33,122 nt of DNA from Clostridium sp. (GTDB lineage Bacteria > Bacillota > Clostridia > Lachnospirales > Lachnospiraceae), in contig JAISOV010000037.1 in NCBI GenBank assembly GCA_031275405.1, forward strand, positions 1 through 33,122. The letters are read 5' to 3'. The position numbers were made by a program, and so were the translations under genes. Every line of letters starts with the position of its first letter. The first letter of the stretch is position 1. Shown in pieces: positions 1 through 6,318 of the stretch. Under the pieces are notes generated by a model, which ran no database searches, was not told where the DNA came from, and was given only the letters and a program-made list of their open reading frames with translations.

Positions 1-96
1 ATCGCCCTGGCTTTTCTGGTCTCGCTGGCCTTTCTGGCCCTGCCGGGCGGGCCGGCCTGCCGGAAGAAGAAGCGCGGAGCCGCCGTTTGGCGGTAG
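1..96 (+). CDS. C-terminal fragment of a membrane-anchored or cell-wall protein (partial)
   Basis: The frame is open from the first base and stops with TAG at 94-96, giving the last 31 residues of a protein that begins outside the window. It shows a hydrophobic stretch (IALAFLVSLAFLALPGG) followed by a short basic tail (CRKKKRG...). That is the usual membrane anchor plus stop-transfer tail of a sortase substrate or of a single-pass membrane protein. Any sorting motif would lie upstream of the window, so the family cannot be named. The minus-strand fragment at the other end of the window has the same architecture. Confidence 0.55.
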   Translation: MALAFLVSLAFLALPGGPACRKKKRGAAVWR

Positions 97-122
97 TATC
101 CCATAAAGCAGGATACCCACAT

Positions 123-237
123 ACCGGACTGCGCAAGACGCTGTTTCCTTTTGAGGCTCTGACGGTACATGATATGCGGCGCTGAACGAGGATGACAGAA
201 AGAACCAAATGCTACTTGATATGGCCGGCAGTCCGGT
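123..237. other. Long-range 10-bp inverted repeat in the region upstream of the PHP phosphatase gene
   Basis: ACCGGACTGC at 123-132 is exactly complementary to GCAGTCCGGT at 228-237, with 95 nt between the arms. No convincing reading frame fills 97-400. The right arm lies between the -35 and -10 of the predicted promoter at 216-245. It could be the closing stem of a structured RNA or a coincidence in GC-rich DNA. Apart from this repeat, the promoter and the hairpins listed below, nothing else is recognised in 97-400. Confidence 0.3.
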
Positions 238-245
238 GGTATGAT
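216..245 (+). promoter_or_regulatory. Predicted sigma-A promoter of the PHP phosphatase gene
   Basis: TTGATA at 216-221 and TATGAT at 240-245 are separated by 18 bp. The expected start near 251-253 falls inside the 5' arm of the hairpin 249-279, leaving a leader of about 150 nt before the ATG at 401. Confidence 0.5.
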
Positions 246-248
246 AAC

Positions 249-340
249 TTATGGGAAGCCGCGGAGCGGCTTCCCATAAAAGGCGCTGTCCTTGCGCCGT
301 AAATCGATGACAAGAAGCCGTCCTTGCTTCCTGTCATCGA
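249..340 (+). promoter_or_regulatory. Three consecutive strong hairpins in the PHP phosphatase leader
   Basis: Hairpin 1 pairs 249-262 with 266-279 (14 bp, loop GGA). Hairpin 2 pairs GGCGC at 282-286 with GCGCC at 294-298. Hairpin 3 pairs 304-318 with 326-340, with one mismatch (313 against 331). The apical loops of hairpins 2 and 3 both contain GTCCTT. No T tract follows any of them, so they are not ordinary terminators. Their order directly after the promoter suggests a structured leader or mRNA-stabilising element. No T-box sequence is present. Confidence 0.55.
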
Positions 341-400
341 ACTTATCCTGAAAGCAACTTACTGCACACGGAACCAAGCTACACCAGAAAGGATCACAAA

Positions 401-1219
401 ATGCCTATCCAGACCGATTTCCACTTACATTCTTCCTTTTCCTCCGACTCGTCCACCCCGATGGAAGCCATGATCCGCGGAGGAATCGAGCTTGGCCTGA
501 CCCACATGTGCTTCACCGAACACCATGACCCCGATAATCCCGTCTCCCCCGGCGAAACCCCGGAAAAGTATCTCCTGAACATGGACTCTTACCTCTATGA
601 TTTCCTCCGGTATCAGGAGCGGTATCAAGACCGGATCACGCTCCTGCTGGGGGTGGAACTGGGTCTGCAGAAGCAGACCACGGAAGAGAACCTTGCATTT
701 GCTAAAAACTGGCCGTTTGACTTCATCATCGGTTCTTCCCACGTGGCCGAGGGACAGGATCCTTGCTTTCCCTCTTTTTATGAAGGCAGGAGCGAAAAGG
801 AGGCCTACTGTTCTTATTTTTCCTCCGTCCTGGAAAACTGCCGGGTATTTTCCGATTTTGACGTTTACGGCCATCTGGATTATGTGGTTCGCTACGGACC
901 GAACAGAGACCGGAATTACCGTTATGAGGATTACCGAGATGTTTTTGACGAAATCCTCCGGACGCTGGTCGCTAAGGGAAAAGGAATCGAGGTCAACACC
1001 AGCGGGGTGAGGGAAGGGCTTCGCGAACTTCATCCTGCGACAGGGATCCTTCTGCGTTACCGGGAGCTTGGCGGCGAGATCCTGACCATCGGTTCCGATG
1101 CCCATACTCCGCGGGATCTGGCTGCTGCTTTTTCACAGGCGGAGACAATCGCCAAGGACTGCGGCTTCCGCTATTACACCATTTTTGAAAAAAGGACGCC
1201 TAAGTTCCTGAAATTCTAG
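401..1219 (+). CDS. hisJ: PHP-domain phosphatase, histidinol-phosphatase HisJ family
   Basis: 272 aa. It carries the full metal-binding set of the polymerase-and-histidinol-phosphatase fold: HLH in the first 10 residues, FTEHHD near residue 40, GVELG near 84, GSSH near 112, GHLDYV near 158 and SDAH near 232. HisJ-type enzymes dephosphorylate L-histidinol phosphate in histidine synthesis, and length and motif order match that family. The start at 401 has AAAGGATC a suitable distance upstream. No other his gene is in the window and the gene stands alone, so a role on another phosphorylated substrate is possible. It is convergent with the minus-strand gene at 1439-1969. A hairpin (CAGACAGT 1222-1229 with ACTGTCTG 1249-1256) lies just after the stop and leads into the tandem repeat. 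Confidence 0.8.
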   Translation: MPIQTDFHLHSSFSSDSSTPMEAMIRGGIELGLTHMCFTEHHDPDNPVSPGETPEKYLLNMDSYLYDFLRYQERYQDRITLLLGVELGLQKQTTEENLAFAKNWPFDFIIGSSHVAEGQDPCFPSFYEGRSEKEAYCSYFSSVLENCRVFSDFDVYGHLDYVVRYGPNRDRNYRYEDYRDVFDEILRTLVAKGKGIEVNTSGVREGLRELHPATGILLRYRELGGEILTIGSDAHTPRDLAAAFSQAETIAKDCGFRYYTIFEKRTPKFLKF

Positions 1220-1255
1220 GACAGACAGTGCCTTACCTACCTGGCGCGACTGTCT

Positions 1256-1457
1256 GCCCATAGAGCCTTTCCGTCTGCCCGTGCGGCACGGTCGAACCCG
1301 CCCATAGAGCCTTTCCGCCTGTCCGCACGGCACGGTCGAACCCGCCCATAGAGCCTTTCCGCCTGCCCGTGCGGCACGGCCGCCCATAGAGCCTTCCCGC
1401 CTGCCCGCGCGGCACGACCGCCCATAGAGCCTTTCCGCTTATCTGCACAGCACGACC
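1256..1457. repeat. Five-copy 38/44-bp tandem repeat at a convergent gene junction
   Basis: GCCCATAGAGCC recurs at 1256, 1300, 1344, 1382 and 1420, giving periods of 44, 44, 38 and 38 bp. Each unit continues as CTTTCCGCCTG then a GTGCGGCACG-like segment; the two longer spacings add TCGAACC. The last, most diverged copy overlaps the stop codon and final codons of the minus-strand gene at 1439-1969. Neither period is a multiple of three, so the array does not encode a repeated peptide. Confidence 0.9.
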
Positions 1458-1969
1458 ACTTTTTTCGGCGTCGCCTGTGCCGGAGTACTGCCCGTCGCCG
1501 TCTCATACACAACTGCCAGATTCTGGCTGGCGGGGCTGCCTATAAAGATCTGATTGTTGGTGGTCAACATACTGATCCCGCTTTCCAGGCGGATCTGCAG
1601 CGACTGCTCCTGATTGATCAGGGATTTGTCGAAGTATCCTACGCAGATCTGCCGCCCGCTTTCCATGGGCGCAACCACCGCCGCCATATACTGCGGCGGA
1701 TAGATGGAGGACTGTGAGGACATCCCATCCCGGTGGAAGAACTGGCATTTCATCCCTTCGGTCAAGGTGACAAAATCCAGTACATAGGTACCCGGCCCCA
1801 CCAGAAAATTCACGGAGTTCCCCTCGGTATCCTCCACTCTGACAAACAGGATACAGCCGTTGACCTTATTCTTCCCGGTTCTGGTCGGTTCGATTTCCGC
1901 GATGACGCCTTCCACCTTGCGAAAACTGGCTCTTTGGTAAAACTTATTGGAATCGCTATTGATAAGCAT
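1439..1969 (-). CDS. Conserved-looking hypothetical protein, probably beta-rich
   Basis: 176 aa from the ATG at 1969 (MLINSDSNKFYQ...), chosen because GAGGG lies 7 nt upstream. An upstream ATG at 2053 would overlap the end of mnmA and has no better ribosome binding site. I do not recognise the family. The sequence has no signal peptide or membrane segment, and is rich in V, I, T and Q in alternating patterns that suggest beta strands. It lies directly downstream of mnmA on the same strand, so it is probably the last gene of the sulfur-transfer operon. A TATAAT on the minus strand near 2025 could also start transcription here. Its 3' end merges into the tandem repeat 1256-1457, so the C-terminus (KKVVVLCR) may be repeat-derived. 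Confidence 0.65.
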   Translation of the reverse strand: MLINSDSNKFYQRASFRKVEGVIAEIEPTRTGKNKVNGCILFVRVEDTEGNSVNFLVGPGTYVLDFVTLTEGMKCQFFHRDGMSSQSSIYPPQYMAAVVAPMESGRQICVGYFDKSLINQEQSLQIRLESGISMLTTNNQIFIGSPASQNLAVVYETATGSTPAQATPKKVVVLCR

Positions 1970-2049
1970 TTCTGGCCCTCTTTTCCTATGAGAAATAAAT
2001 ACGGGTGCCTTTATGCTTATTATATGCCGCTGCGGCGGAGTGTGCGAAG

Positions 2050-3126
2050 TCACACAATCGTTCCGCCTCCGAGTACATAATCCTCTTCATAAAATACAAT
2101 GGCCTGGCCGGGCGCAGCGGCTCTCACCGGGGCTTCAAAGCGGCACAGCACCCTGCCGTCCGGCTGTTTTTCCGCCATTCCCCGCTCCCCCCGGTGCTGA
2201 TACCGCACCTTGGCAAGCACCCGCCTTGGCTCGGTCAGATCCTCCAGCGCCATGTAATTCATCTTGTCGCAAAGCACGGTCCGGGTAAGCACCGCCCCGC
2301 TTTCGCCCAGCACGACCTCATTGGTAGCCGGACGGATCTGCGTAACGAAGAGCCGACGGCCCAAGGCTACGTTCAGGCCCCTGCGCTGCCCTACCGTGTA
2401 ATGGGTAATCCCTTTGTGGCGCCCCAGCACGATACCTTCTTGCGTCACGAAATTGCCCGGCCCCGGCACTTTGCCCCTCCTCTCCCGCTCCAGGAAAGCG
2501 GCGTAATCCTGATCCGACACGAAGCAGATTTCTTGGCTGTCCGGCTTGTGCGCCACCGGCAGTTTCTGTCTCACGGCAATTTCCCGGATTTCCTCCTTGG
2601 CAAAATCCCCTACCGGAAGCAGGGTGCGCGCCAGCTGATCCTGTGTCAGGTTATAGAGGGCGTAAGTCTGATCCTTTTGTGCCGCAGCAGAACAGGACAC
2701 CGTGTATCGTCCGTTCTGCAGCTTCACCACTCTGGCATAATGCCCGGTAGCGATGTAGTCCGCCCCGATTTCCAGGCTCCGCCGGAGCAGGGATCCCCAC
2801 TTGACGTAGCGGTTACAGGCAATGCAGGGATTCGGGGTGCGTCCTCGCAGATATTCTTCCACAAAGTAGTCGATGACCTTGGATTGAAATTCTTGCTTGA
2901 AATTCATCACATAATAGGGGATTCCTAAGCTTTCCGCTACGTTCCTCGCGTCCGCCACCGCTGACAGGCCGCAGCAGCCGCCGTTTTCTTCTTTCGCGGC
3001 CTGTGCCTCGTCCTGCCATATCTGCATGGTGACGCCGATTACGTGGTATCCCTGTTCTTTCAGCAGATAGGCGGCCACGGAAGAATCCACTCCCCCGGAC
3101 ATGCCCACCACGACCGTTTTCTTCAT
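2050..3126 (-). CDS. mnmA: tRNA-specific 2-thiouridylase MnmA
   Basis: 358 aa. MnmA installs the 2-thio group on U34 of tRNA(Lys/Glu/Gln) using ATP and a persulfide sulfur. The N-terminus has the PP-loop GMSGGVDSS at residues 9-17. The two catalytic cysteines are seen in NPCIACN and in DSQEICFV, and the usual C-terminal beta-barrel follows. The start at 3126 ([12 protein letters not shown]) fits the family; the frame stays open upstream to 3381, but that extension has no homology pattern. GGGGAAGG precedes the start. The gene follows nifS, nifU and an unknown gene on the same strand. The operon therefore supplies both the cysteine desulfurase and the sulfur acceptor enzyme, a known arrangement in Firmicutes that lack the Tus relay. 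Confidence 0.95.
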   Translation of the reverse strand: MKKTVVVGMSGGVDSSVAAYLLKEQGYHVIGVTMQIWQDEAQAAKEENGGCCGLSAVADARNVAESLGIPYYVMNFKQEFQSKVIDYFVEEYLRGRTPNPCIACNRYVKWGSLLRRSLEIGADYIATGHYARVVKLQNGRYTVSCSAAAQKDQTYALYNLTQDQLARTLLPVGDFAKEEIREIAVRQKLPVAHKPDSQEICFVSDQDYAAFLERERRGKVPGPGNFVTQEGIVLGRHKGITHYTVGQRRGLNVALGRRLFVTQIRPATNEVVLGESGAVLTRTVLCDKMNYMALEDLTEPRRVLAKVRYQHRGERGMAEKQPDGRVLCRFEAPVRAAAPGQAIVFYEEDYVLGGGTIV

Positions 3127-3225
3127 ATCCTTCCCCGCCCCTTCGCGCCTGCCGCGCCGCATATGGTAAGCGCAGGAGATACAGCGCTGCTGCCCGGCAG
3201 GAATATCCCACGGGTTCATGAATGC

Positions 3226-3247
3226 CCATGACCACACAGGGTCATGG
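3226..3247. other. Hairpin upstream of mnmA
   Basis: CCATGACC at 3226-3233 pairs with GGTCATGG at 3240-3247 around a 6-nt loop, in the 282-nt gap between the unknown gene (ends 3409) and mnmA (starts 3126). No T tract follows on either strand. Processing or mRNA stability is more likely than termination. The rest of this gap holds nothing I can identify. Confidence 0.35.
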
Positions 3248-3408
3248 CCATATATGCCCATAGCCACATTTTGTGCGAAACTGCAAGAATGGCTGCGCCA
3301 ATCCTTTGCTACAGAAAAGCTTGCATAGCCCACTGTACCCGTTTTTTCCGCTTTTCGTCCTGACCAAAACCGCTCGCCCATCTGTACCGGTGATTCCGCG
3401 ACAGCTCC

Positions 3409-3885
3409 TTACGCGCCTGCGGCGGAAAGCGTATGCAGACGCTCGATCACCTGTTCCACTTTCGCGATGGCGGCCTTTACCTGCCCTTGGGTTTCCCGGA
3501 TCCTGGACTGCACCATCCAGTCCGCAATCAGTCCGTCAAAAAAGAAATCCGCAAACTTCAAAAAATCTCCCACCTGAATGTGGAGATCCGGTATATCCGT
3601 GATGTCGCCCAGTTCCTTCTGGAGATTCTTCACGGCGTACTTAGCTTGTTCCATTTCCCGTTCCGCGTCGCCTAGTCTGGAATGTTTCAGAAACGAGCTG
3701 ATCAGCCCTCCCCCTAACAGATCCCAGATTCCCCAGTTCCCCGCGCTGCGCAGACAGCGCTCCACCCTCCGCAGGCTTTCCAGCGCTTCCTGCGCCGCCG
3801 CCAACGCTTCCTTTATCTCTATCGAACGTCGTCCTTCCGTAGAACGTCCTTTTTCTACAGAATACCCTTCTGTATGATCATCCAT
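3409..3885 (-). CDS. Hypothetical helical protein between nifU and mnmA
   Basis: 158 aa, unrecognised family. Residues 25-75 and 120-150 read as amphipathic helices (KEALAAAQEALESLRRVERCL and similar), around a Gly/Trp-rich centre (NWGIWDLLGGG) and an aromatic segment (FADFFFDGLIADWMV), so membrane association or a helical bundle is possible. The start at 3885 follows the nifU stop after one base, with AAGGAG upstream, so it is co-translated with nifU. The first ~25 residues (SVEKGRS TEGRRS IEIKE) are encoded by three copies of the 18-bp minisatellite that also makes the nifU tail. The ancestral protein may therefore have started nearer residue 25. Confidence 0.7.
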   Translation of the reverse strand: MDDHTEGYSVEKGRSTEGRRSIEIKEALAAAQEALESLRRVERCLRSAGNWGIWDLLGGGLISSFLKHSRLGDAEREMEQAKYAVKNLQKELGDITDIPDLHIQVGDFLKFADFFFDGLIADWMVQSRIRETQGQVKAAIAKVEQVIERLHTLSAAGA

Positions 3886-4174
3886 CCTATTGCTCCTTCC
3901 TGTTCCTTAATCTTCCTCTTTTTCTACGGAAGGTTCCTCTTCCACGGGAACGCCCTCCTTCTATAGAACGTTCTTCTTCTTTAGAATGCCCTTTTTCCTT
4001 GGAAGGCTCCTTTCCCATGGAAGGCCCTTCTTCCTTGGAAAACCCTTCTTCCTTGGAAGGCCCTTCTTCCTTGGAACGTTCCTCTTCTATAGAATGCCCT
4101 TCTTCTATGGAATGTTCCTCTTTGATTGGATGTTCCTCTTCTATAGAATGTTCCTCTTCTATGGGATCTTCCTC
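3817..4174. repeat. 18-bp minisatellite spanning the nifU 3' end and the next gene's 5' end
   Basis: Plus-strand unit consensus TTCYWWRGAANGYYCYTC. Twelve contiguous copies fill 3959-4174, two more lie at 3922-3957, and three lie at 3817-3870, separated by a 51-nt stretch that contains the nifU stop and the next start. Many units contain the palindrome TTCTATAGAA. On the minus strand each unit encodes a hexapeptide such as IEEEHS, KEEGPS or IEEGHS. One extra base near 3958 breaks the 18-nt register. Confidence 0.93.
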
Positions 4175-4597
4175 TTCCACTGTTTCATGGACATCGGACT
4201 TAGGCGGCTCCAGTCCTTCTATCACGATCCCCTTTTTCTGGGCATAATCCCATAAGGCCGCATGAATGGCTTCCTCCGCCAGCAGGGAGCAGTGTACTTT
4301 CACCGGCGGCAGACCGTCCAGCGCTTCCATGACCGCTTGATTGGTTACTTTCAAGGCTTCCTGGATATGTTTTCCTTTCACCAGTTCGGTCGCCATAGAA
4401 CTGGTCGCCACGGCCGCGCCGCAGCCGAAGGTCTTAAACTTTACGTCATGGATGATCCCTTCTTCGTCAATATCCATAAAAATCCGCATAATATCGCCGC
4501 ATTTTGCATTCCCTACGGTTCCCACGCCGCTGGCGTCCTCTATCTCTCCCATATTGCGCGGATTCTCAAAATGATCCATTACTTTCTCACTGTACAT
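3887..4597 (-). CDS. nifU: NifU/IscU-type Fe-S scaffold with a repeat-encoded C-terminal tail
   Basis: 236 aa, against about 125-145 for a normal IscU-type scaffold. Residues 1-140 are a complete scaffold domain: YSEKVMDHFENPRN at the start, then cysteines in NAKCGD, FGCGAAV and VHCSLLAEEAI that hold the nascent cluster. The remaining ~90 residues are a low-complexity tail of hexapeptides (IEEEHS, KEEGPS). It ends in a basic stretch (RGRGTF RRKRGR) that results from one inserted base in the minisatellite. The start at 4597 is chosen because GGGAGG lies 6 nt upstream; the ATG at 4603 abuts that site. It follows nifS by 107 nt. The scaffold call is firm; the role of the tail is unknown. Confidence 0.9.
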   Translation of the reverse strand: MYSEKVMDHFENPRNMGEIEDASGVGTVGNAKCGDIMRIFMDIDEEGIIHDVKFKTFGCGAAVATSSMATELVKGKHIQEALKVTNQAVMEALDGLPPVKVHCSLLAEEAIHAALWDYAQKKGIVIEGLEPPKSDVHETVEEEDPIEEEHSIEEEHPIKEEHSIEEGHSIEEERSKEEGPSKEEGFSKEEGPSMGKEPSKEKGHSKEEERSIEGGRSRGRGTFRRKRGRLRNRKEQ

Positions 4598-4704
4598 ACG
4601 CATCCTCCCGATCCCTTACGCAGATCACTTCGCAGAATGTCTGGCTGGCTCCGGCTTCTACGCCCCCCGGTGCCGCGTTCCCCGCCCCCCAAGCTCCCGG
4701 TTCT

Positions 4705-5913
4705 TCACTTCCGTGCCGCTTCCGGCTCCGCGCTTTGTTTGCGGCGCTCCGCTTTTAAGAAATCCTCATACAAAGGCGACATGCTTCGCAGCCGCTCTAC
4801 AATTCCCTTCACCGCTTCCGCTACAAAATCCATCTCTTCCCGGGTGTTTTCCTCCGAAAGCGTCAGACGCAGGGAACCGTGGGCTTCCTCATGCTTCCTG
4901 CCGATCGCCAGAAGCACGTGGGATGGATCCAGGGAACCGGAAGTACAGGCCGAGCCGCTGGAAGCGCAGATCCCTTTCCCGTCCAGCATGATCAGCAGGG
5001 ATTCCCCCTCGATAAAACGAAAGCCTATGTTGACGTTGTTCGGCAGCCGCTTTTCCCGGTGTCCGTTCAGCATGACATAGGGAACTTCCGTCTCTATCCG
5101 GCGGATCAGATAATCCCTCAGCTGTATCTCCTTTTTGCTCTTTTCCTCCATCAGCCTCAGCGCCCGTTCCACAGCCGCACCGAAGCCCACGATTCCCGGA
5201 ACGTTCTCCGTACCGGCCCTCCGGTTGCGTTCCTGCGCGCCGCCGTGGATAAACGGGTGGATCCTCACGCCCGTCCGGACATACAGGAAGCCGATCCCCT
5301 TTGGGCCGTTGAGCTTATGCGCGCTGGCACTGAGCATATCGATCTTCAGCTCCCCCACGGAAATGGGTATCTGTCCATATGCCTGCACGGCATCCGTATG
5401 AAATAAGATACCGTTTTCTCTGGCAATGGCGCCGATCTCGGCAATCGGCTCTATGGTTCCGATCTCGTTATTGGCAAACATGACGCTGATCAGGACGGTG
5501 TCCGGACGAATCGCCGCCCTGACCGCCTGCGGATCCACCAGTCCGTCTTCGTCCACGTCTAAGTAAGTCACCGTATAGCCTTTTTTCTCCAGGTACTGAC
5601 AGGTATGGAACACGGCGTGGTGTTCGATCTTAGTCGTGATCAGATGGCATCCCTTGCTCCCATAGGCTTCCGCCGCCGCTTTCAGCGCCCAGTTATCGGA
5701 TTCGGAACCTCCTGCGGTAAAGTAGATCTCTTCCGCCTTCACGCCCAGGCTGTCCGCAATGCCGCGCCTTGCCTGGTTCACCGCTTTCTTTGCCTGAGAG
5801 CCTAAGGAATAAATCGCACTGGGGTTCCCGTAACACTCCGTAAACCAAGGCAGCATGGCGTCCACTACTTCCGGCGCCGTCTTCGTGGTTGCCGCGTTAT
5901 CTAAATAAATCAT
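4705..5913 (-). CDS. nifS: Cysteine desulfurase, NifS/IscS class I
   Basis: 402 aa PLP enzyme that removes sulfur from cysteine as a persulfide for Fe-S clusters and tRNA thiolation. IYLDNAATT opens the protein. The PLP lysine is in SAHKLNGPKG near residue 200, and the catalytic cysteine loop SSGSACTSG near residue 320 is the long class I loop. The start at 5913 (MIYLDNAATT) is homologous to the family start; GGAAAGG lies about 12 nt upstream, so ATG 5925 is an alternative. The gene leads the operon nifS, nifU, unknown, mnmA, unknown. No IscR/Rrf2 regulator gene is adjacent; upstream is a leader of about 320 nt from the promoter at 6241-6269. Confidence 0.95.
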   Translation of the reverse strand: MIYLDNAATTKTAPEVVDAMLPWFTECYGNPSAIYSLGSQAKKAVNQARRGIADSLGVKAEEIYFTAGGSESDNWALKAAAEAYGSKGCHLITTKIEHHAVFHTCQYLEKKGYTVTYLDVDEDGLVDPQAVRAAIRPDTVLISVMFANNEIGTIEPIAEIGAIARENGILFHTDAVQAYGQIPISVGELKIDMLSASAHKLNGPKGIGFLYVRTGVRIHPFIHGGAQERNRRAGTENVPGIVGFGAAVERALRLMEEKSKKEIQLRDYLIRRIETEVPYVMLNGHREKRLPNNVNIGFRFIEGESLLIMLDGKGICASSGSACTSGSLDPSHVLLAIGRKHEEAHGSLRLTLSEENTREEMDFVAEAVKGIVERLRSMSPLYEDFLKAERRKQSAEPEAARK

Positions 5914-5973
5914 AACTATGCCCATCCTTTCCGGACTCATGATATTGTTTTGCTTCTGTCCGTTCCGTGCAGT

Positions 5974-5999
5974 CTCCCAGCCGCCCGCCCTAGCGGACA
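5974..5999 (-). promoter_or_regulatory. Leader hairpin with Shine-Dalgarno-like GGGAG, copy in the nifS leader
   Basis: On the minus strand TCCGCTAGGGCGGGCGG is followed by CTGGGAG. This resembles the hairpin-plus-GGGAGC element ahead of the PII gene. Here it sits about 60 nt before the nifS start, so GGGAG is not the ribosome binding site of nifS itself. Confidence 0.35.
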
Positions 6000-6084
6000 G
6001 ATCAATCGGGAAGACGGAAAGCTGTTTCCGCTTTCAACCGGTGTCCCTGCATTTATTATATGCTCCCGCCGCCGGAAGGGCAGA

Positions 6085-6189
6085 CGGTTCTCGCCTGGAA
6101 ATCTCCGGCCCCGCCCACAGGCCTCCGCGCCTCGCCAAAAAGCCGCGGATTCTCGCCGGGAAATCCCCCGCCACGCCCGCAGGCCGCAG
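6085..6189. repeat. Two imperfect 43-bp direct repeats in the nifS leader
   Basis: Units begin at 6085 (CGGTTCTCGCCTGGAAATC) and 6146 (CGGATTCTCGCCGGGAAATC), 61 bp apart. Both continue with CCCGCC, CGCCC and CAGGCC. They lie in the transcribed leader of nifS. The rest of the 405-nt gap 5914-6318 contains the nifS promoter, the flippase ribosome binding site and no convincing gene. Confidence 0.6.
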
Positions 6190-6240
6190 GTTTCCTATGG
6201 TATCTGCTGAATTCCTAGCAAGTTACTAGAGATTAACATC

Positions 6241-6269
6241 ACTATATACCCTTGCCTTTGTTCTGTCAA
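6241..6269 (-). promoter_or_regulatory. Predicted sigma-A promoter of the nifS operon
   Basis: On the minus strand TTGACA (6264-6269) and TATAGT (6241-6246) are separated by exactly 17 bp. Transcription would start near 6234, giving a leader of roughly 320 nt before nifS. Confidence 0.7.
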
Positions 6270-6318
6270 CATTTTTTTGGGAATATACTGTTACCAATTC
6301 CGAACTCGTGGGGAATCC

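Noticed and set aside
97..400. T-box or his-operon attenuator ahead of the HisJ-type gene
   Set aside because: No T-box core sequence, no His-rich leader peptide and no terminator T tract are visible.
425..1105. Long minus-strand open frame opposite the PHP phosphatase gene
   Set aside because: It lies wholly antisense to a gene with all family motifs, and its composition is that of a shadow frame.
1283..1345. GGTTCGA on the minus strand, like a tRNA T-arm
   Set aside because: No acceptor, D-arm or anticodon stem surrounds it; it is part of the tandem repeat unit.
1256..1457. CRISPR array
   Set aside because: Units are contiguous with no unique spacers of regular length, and two period classes occur; it is a simple tandem repeat.
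2005..2928. Plus-strand open frame of 307 codons opposite mnmA
   Set aside because: Antisense to a firmly identified gene, with Arg/His/Pro-rich shadow translation and no ribosome binding site.
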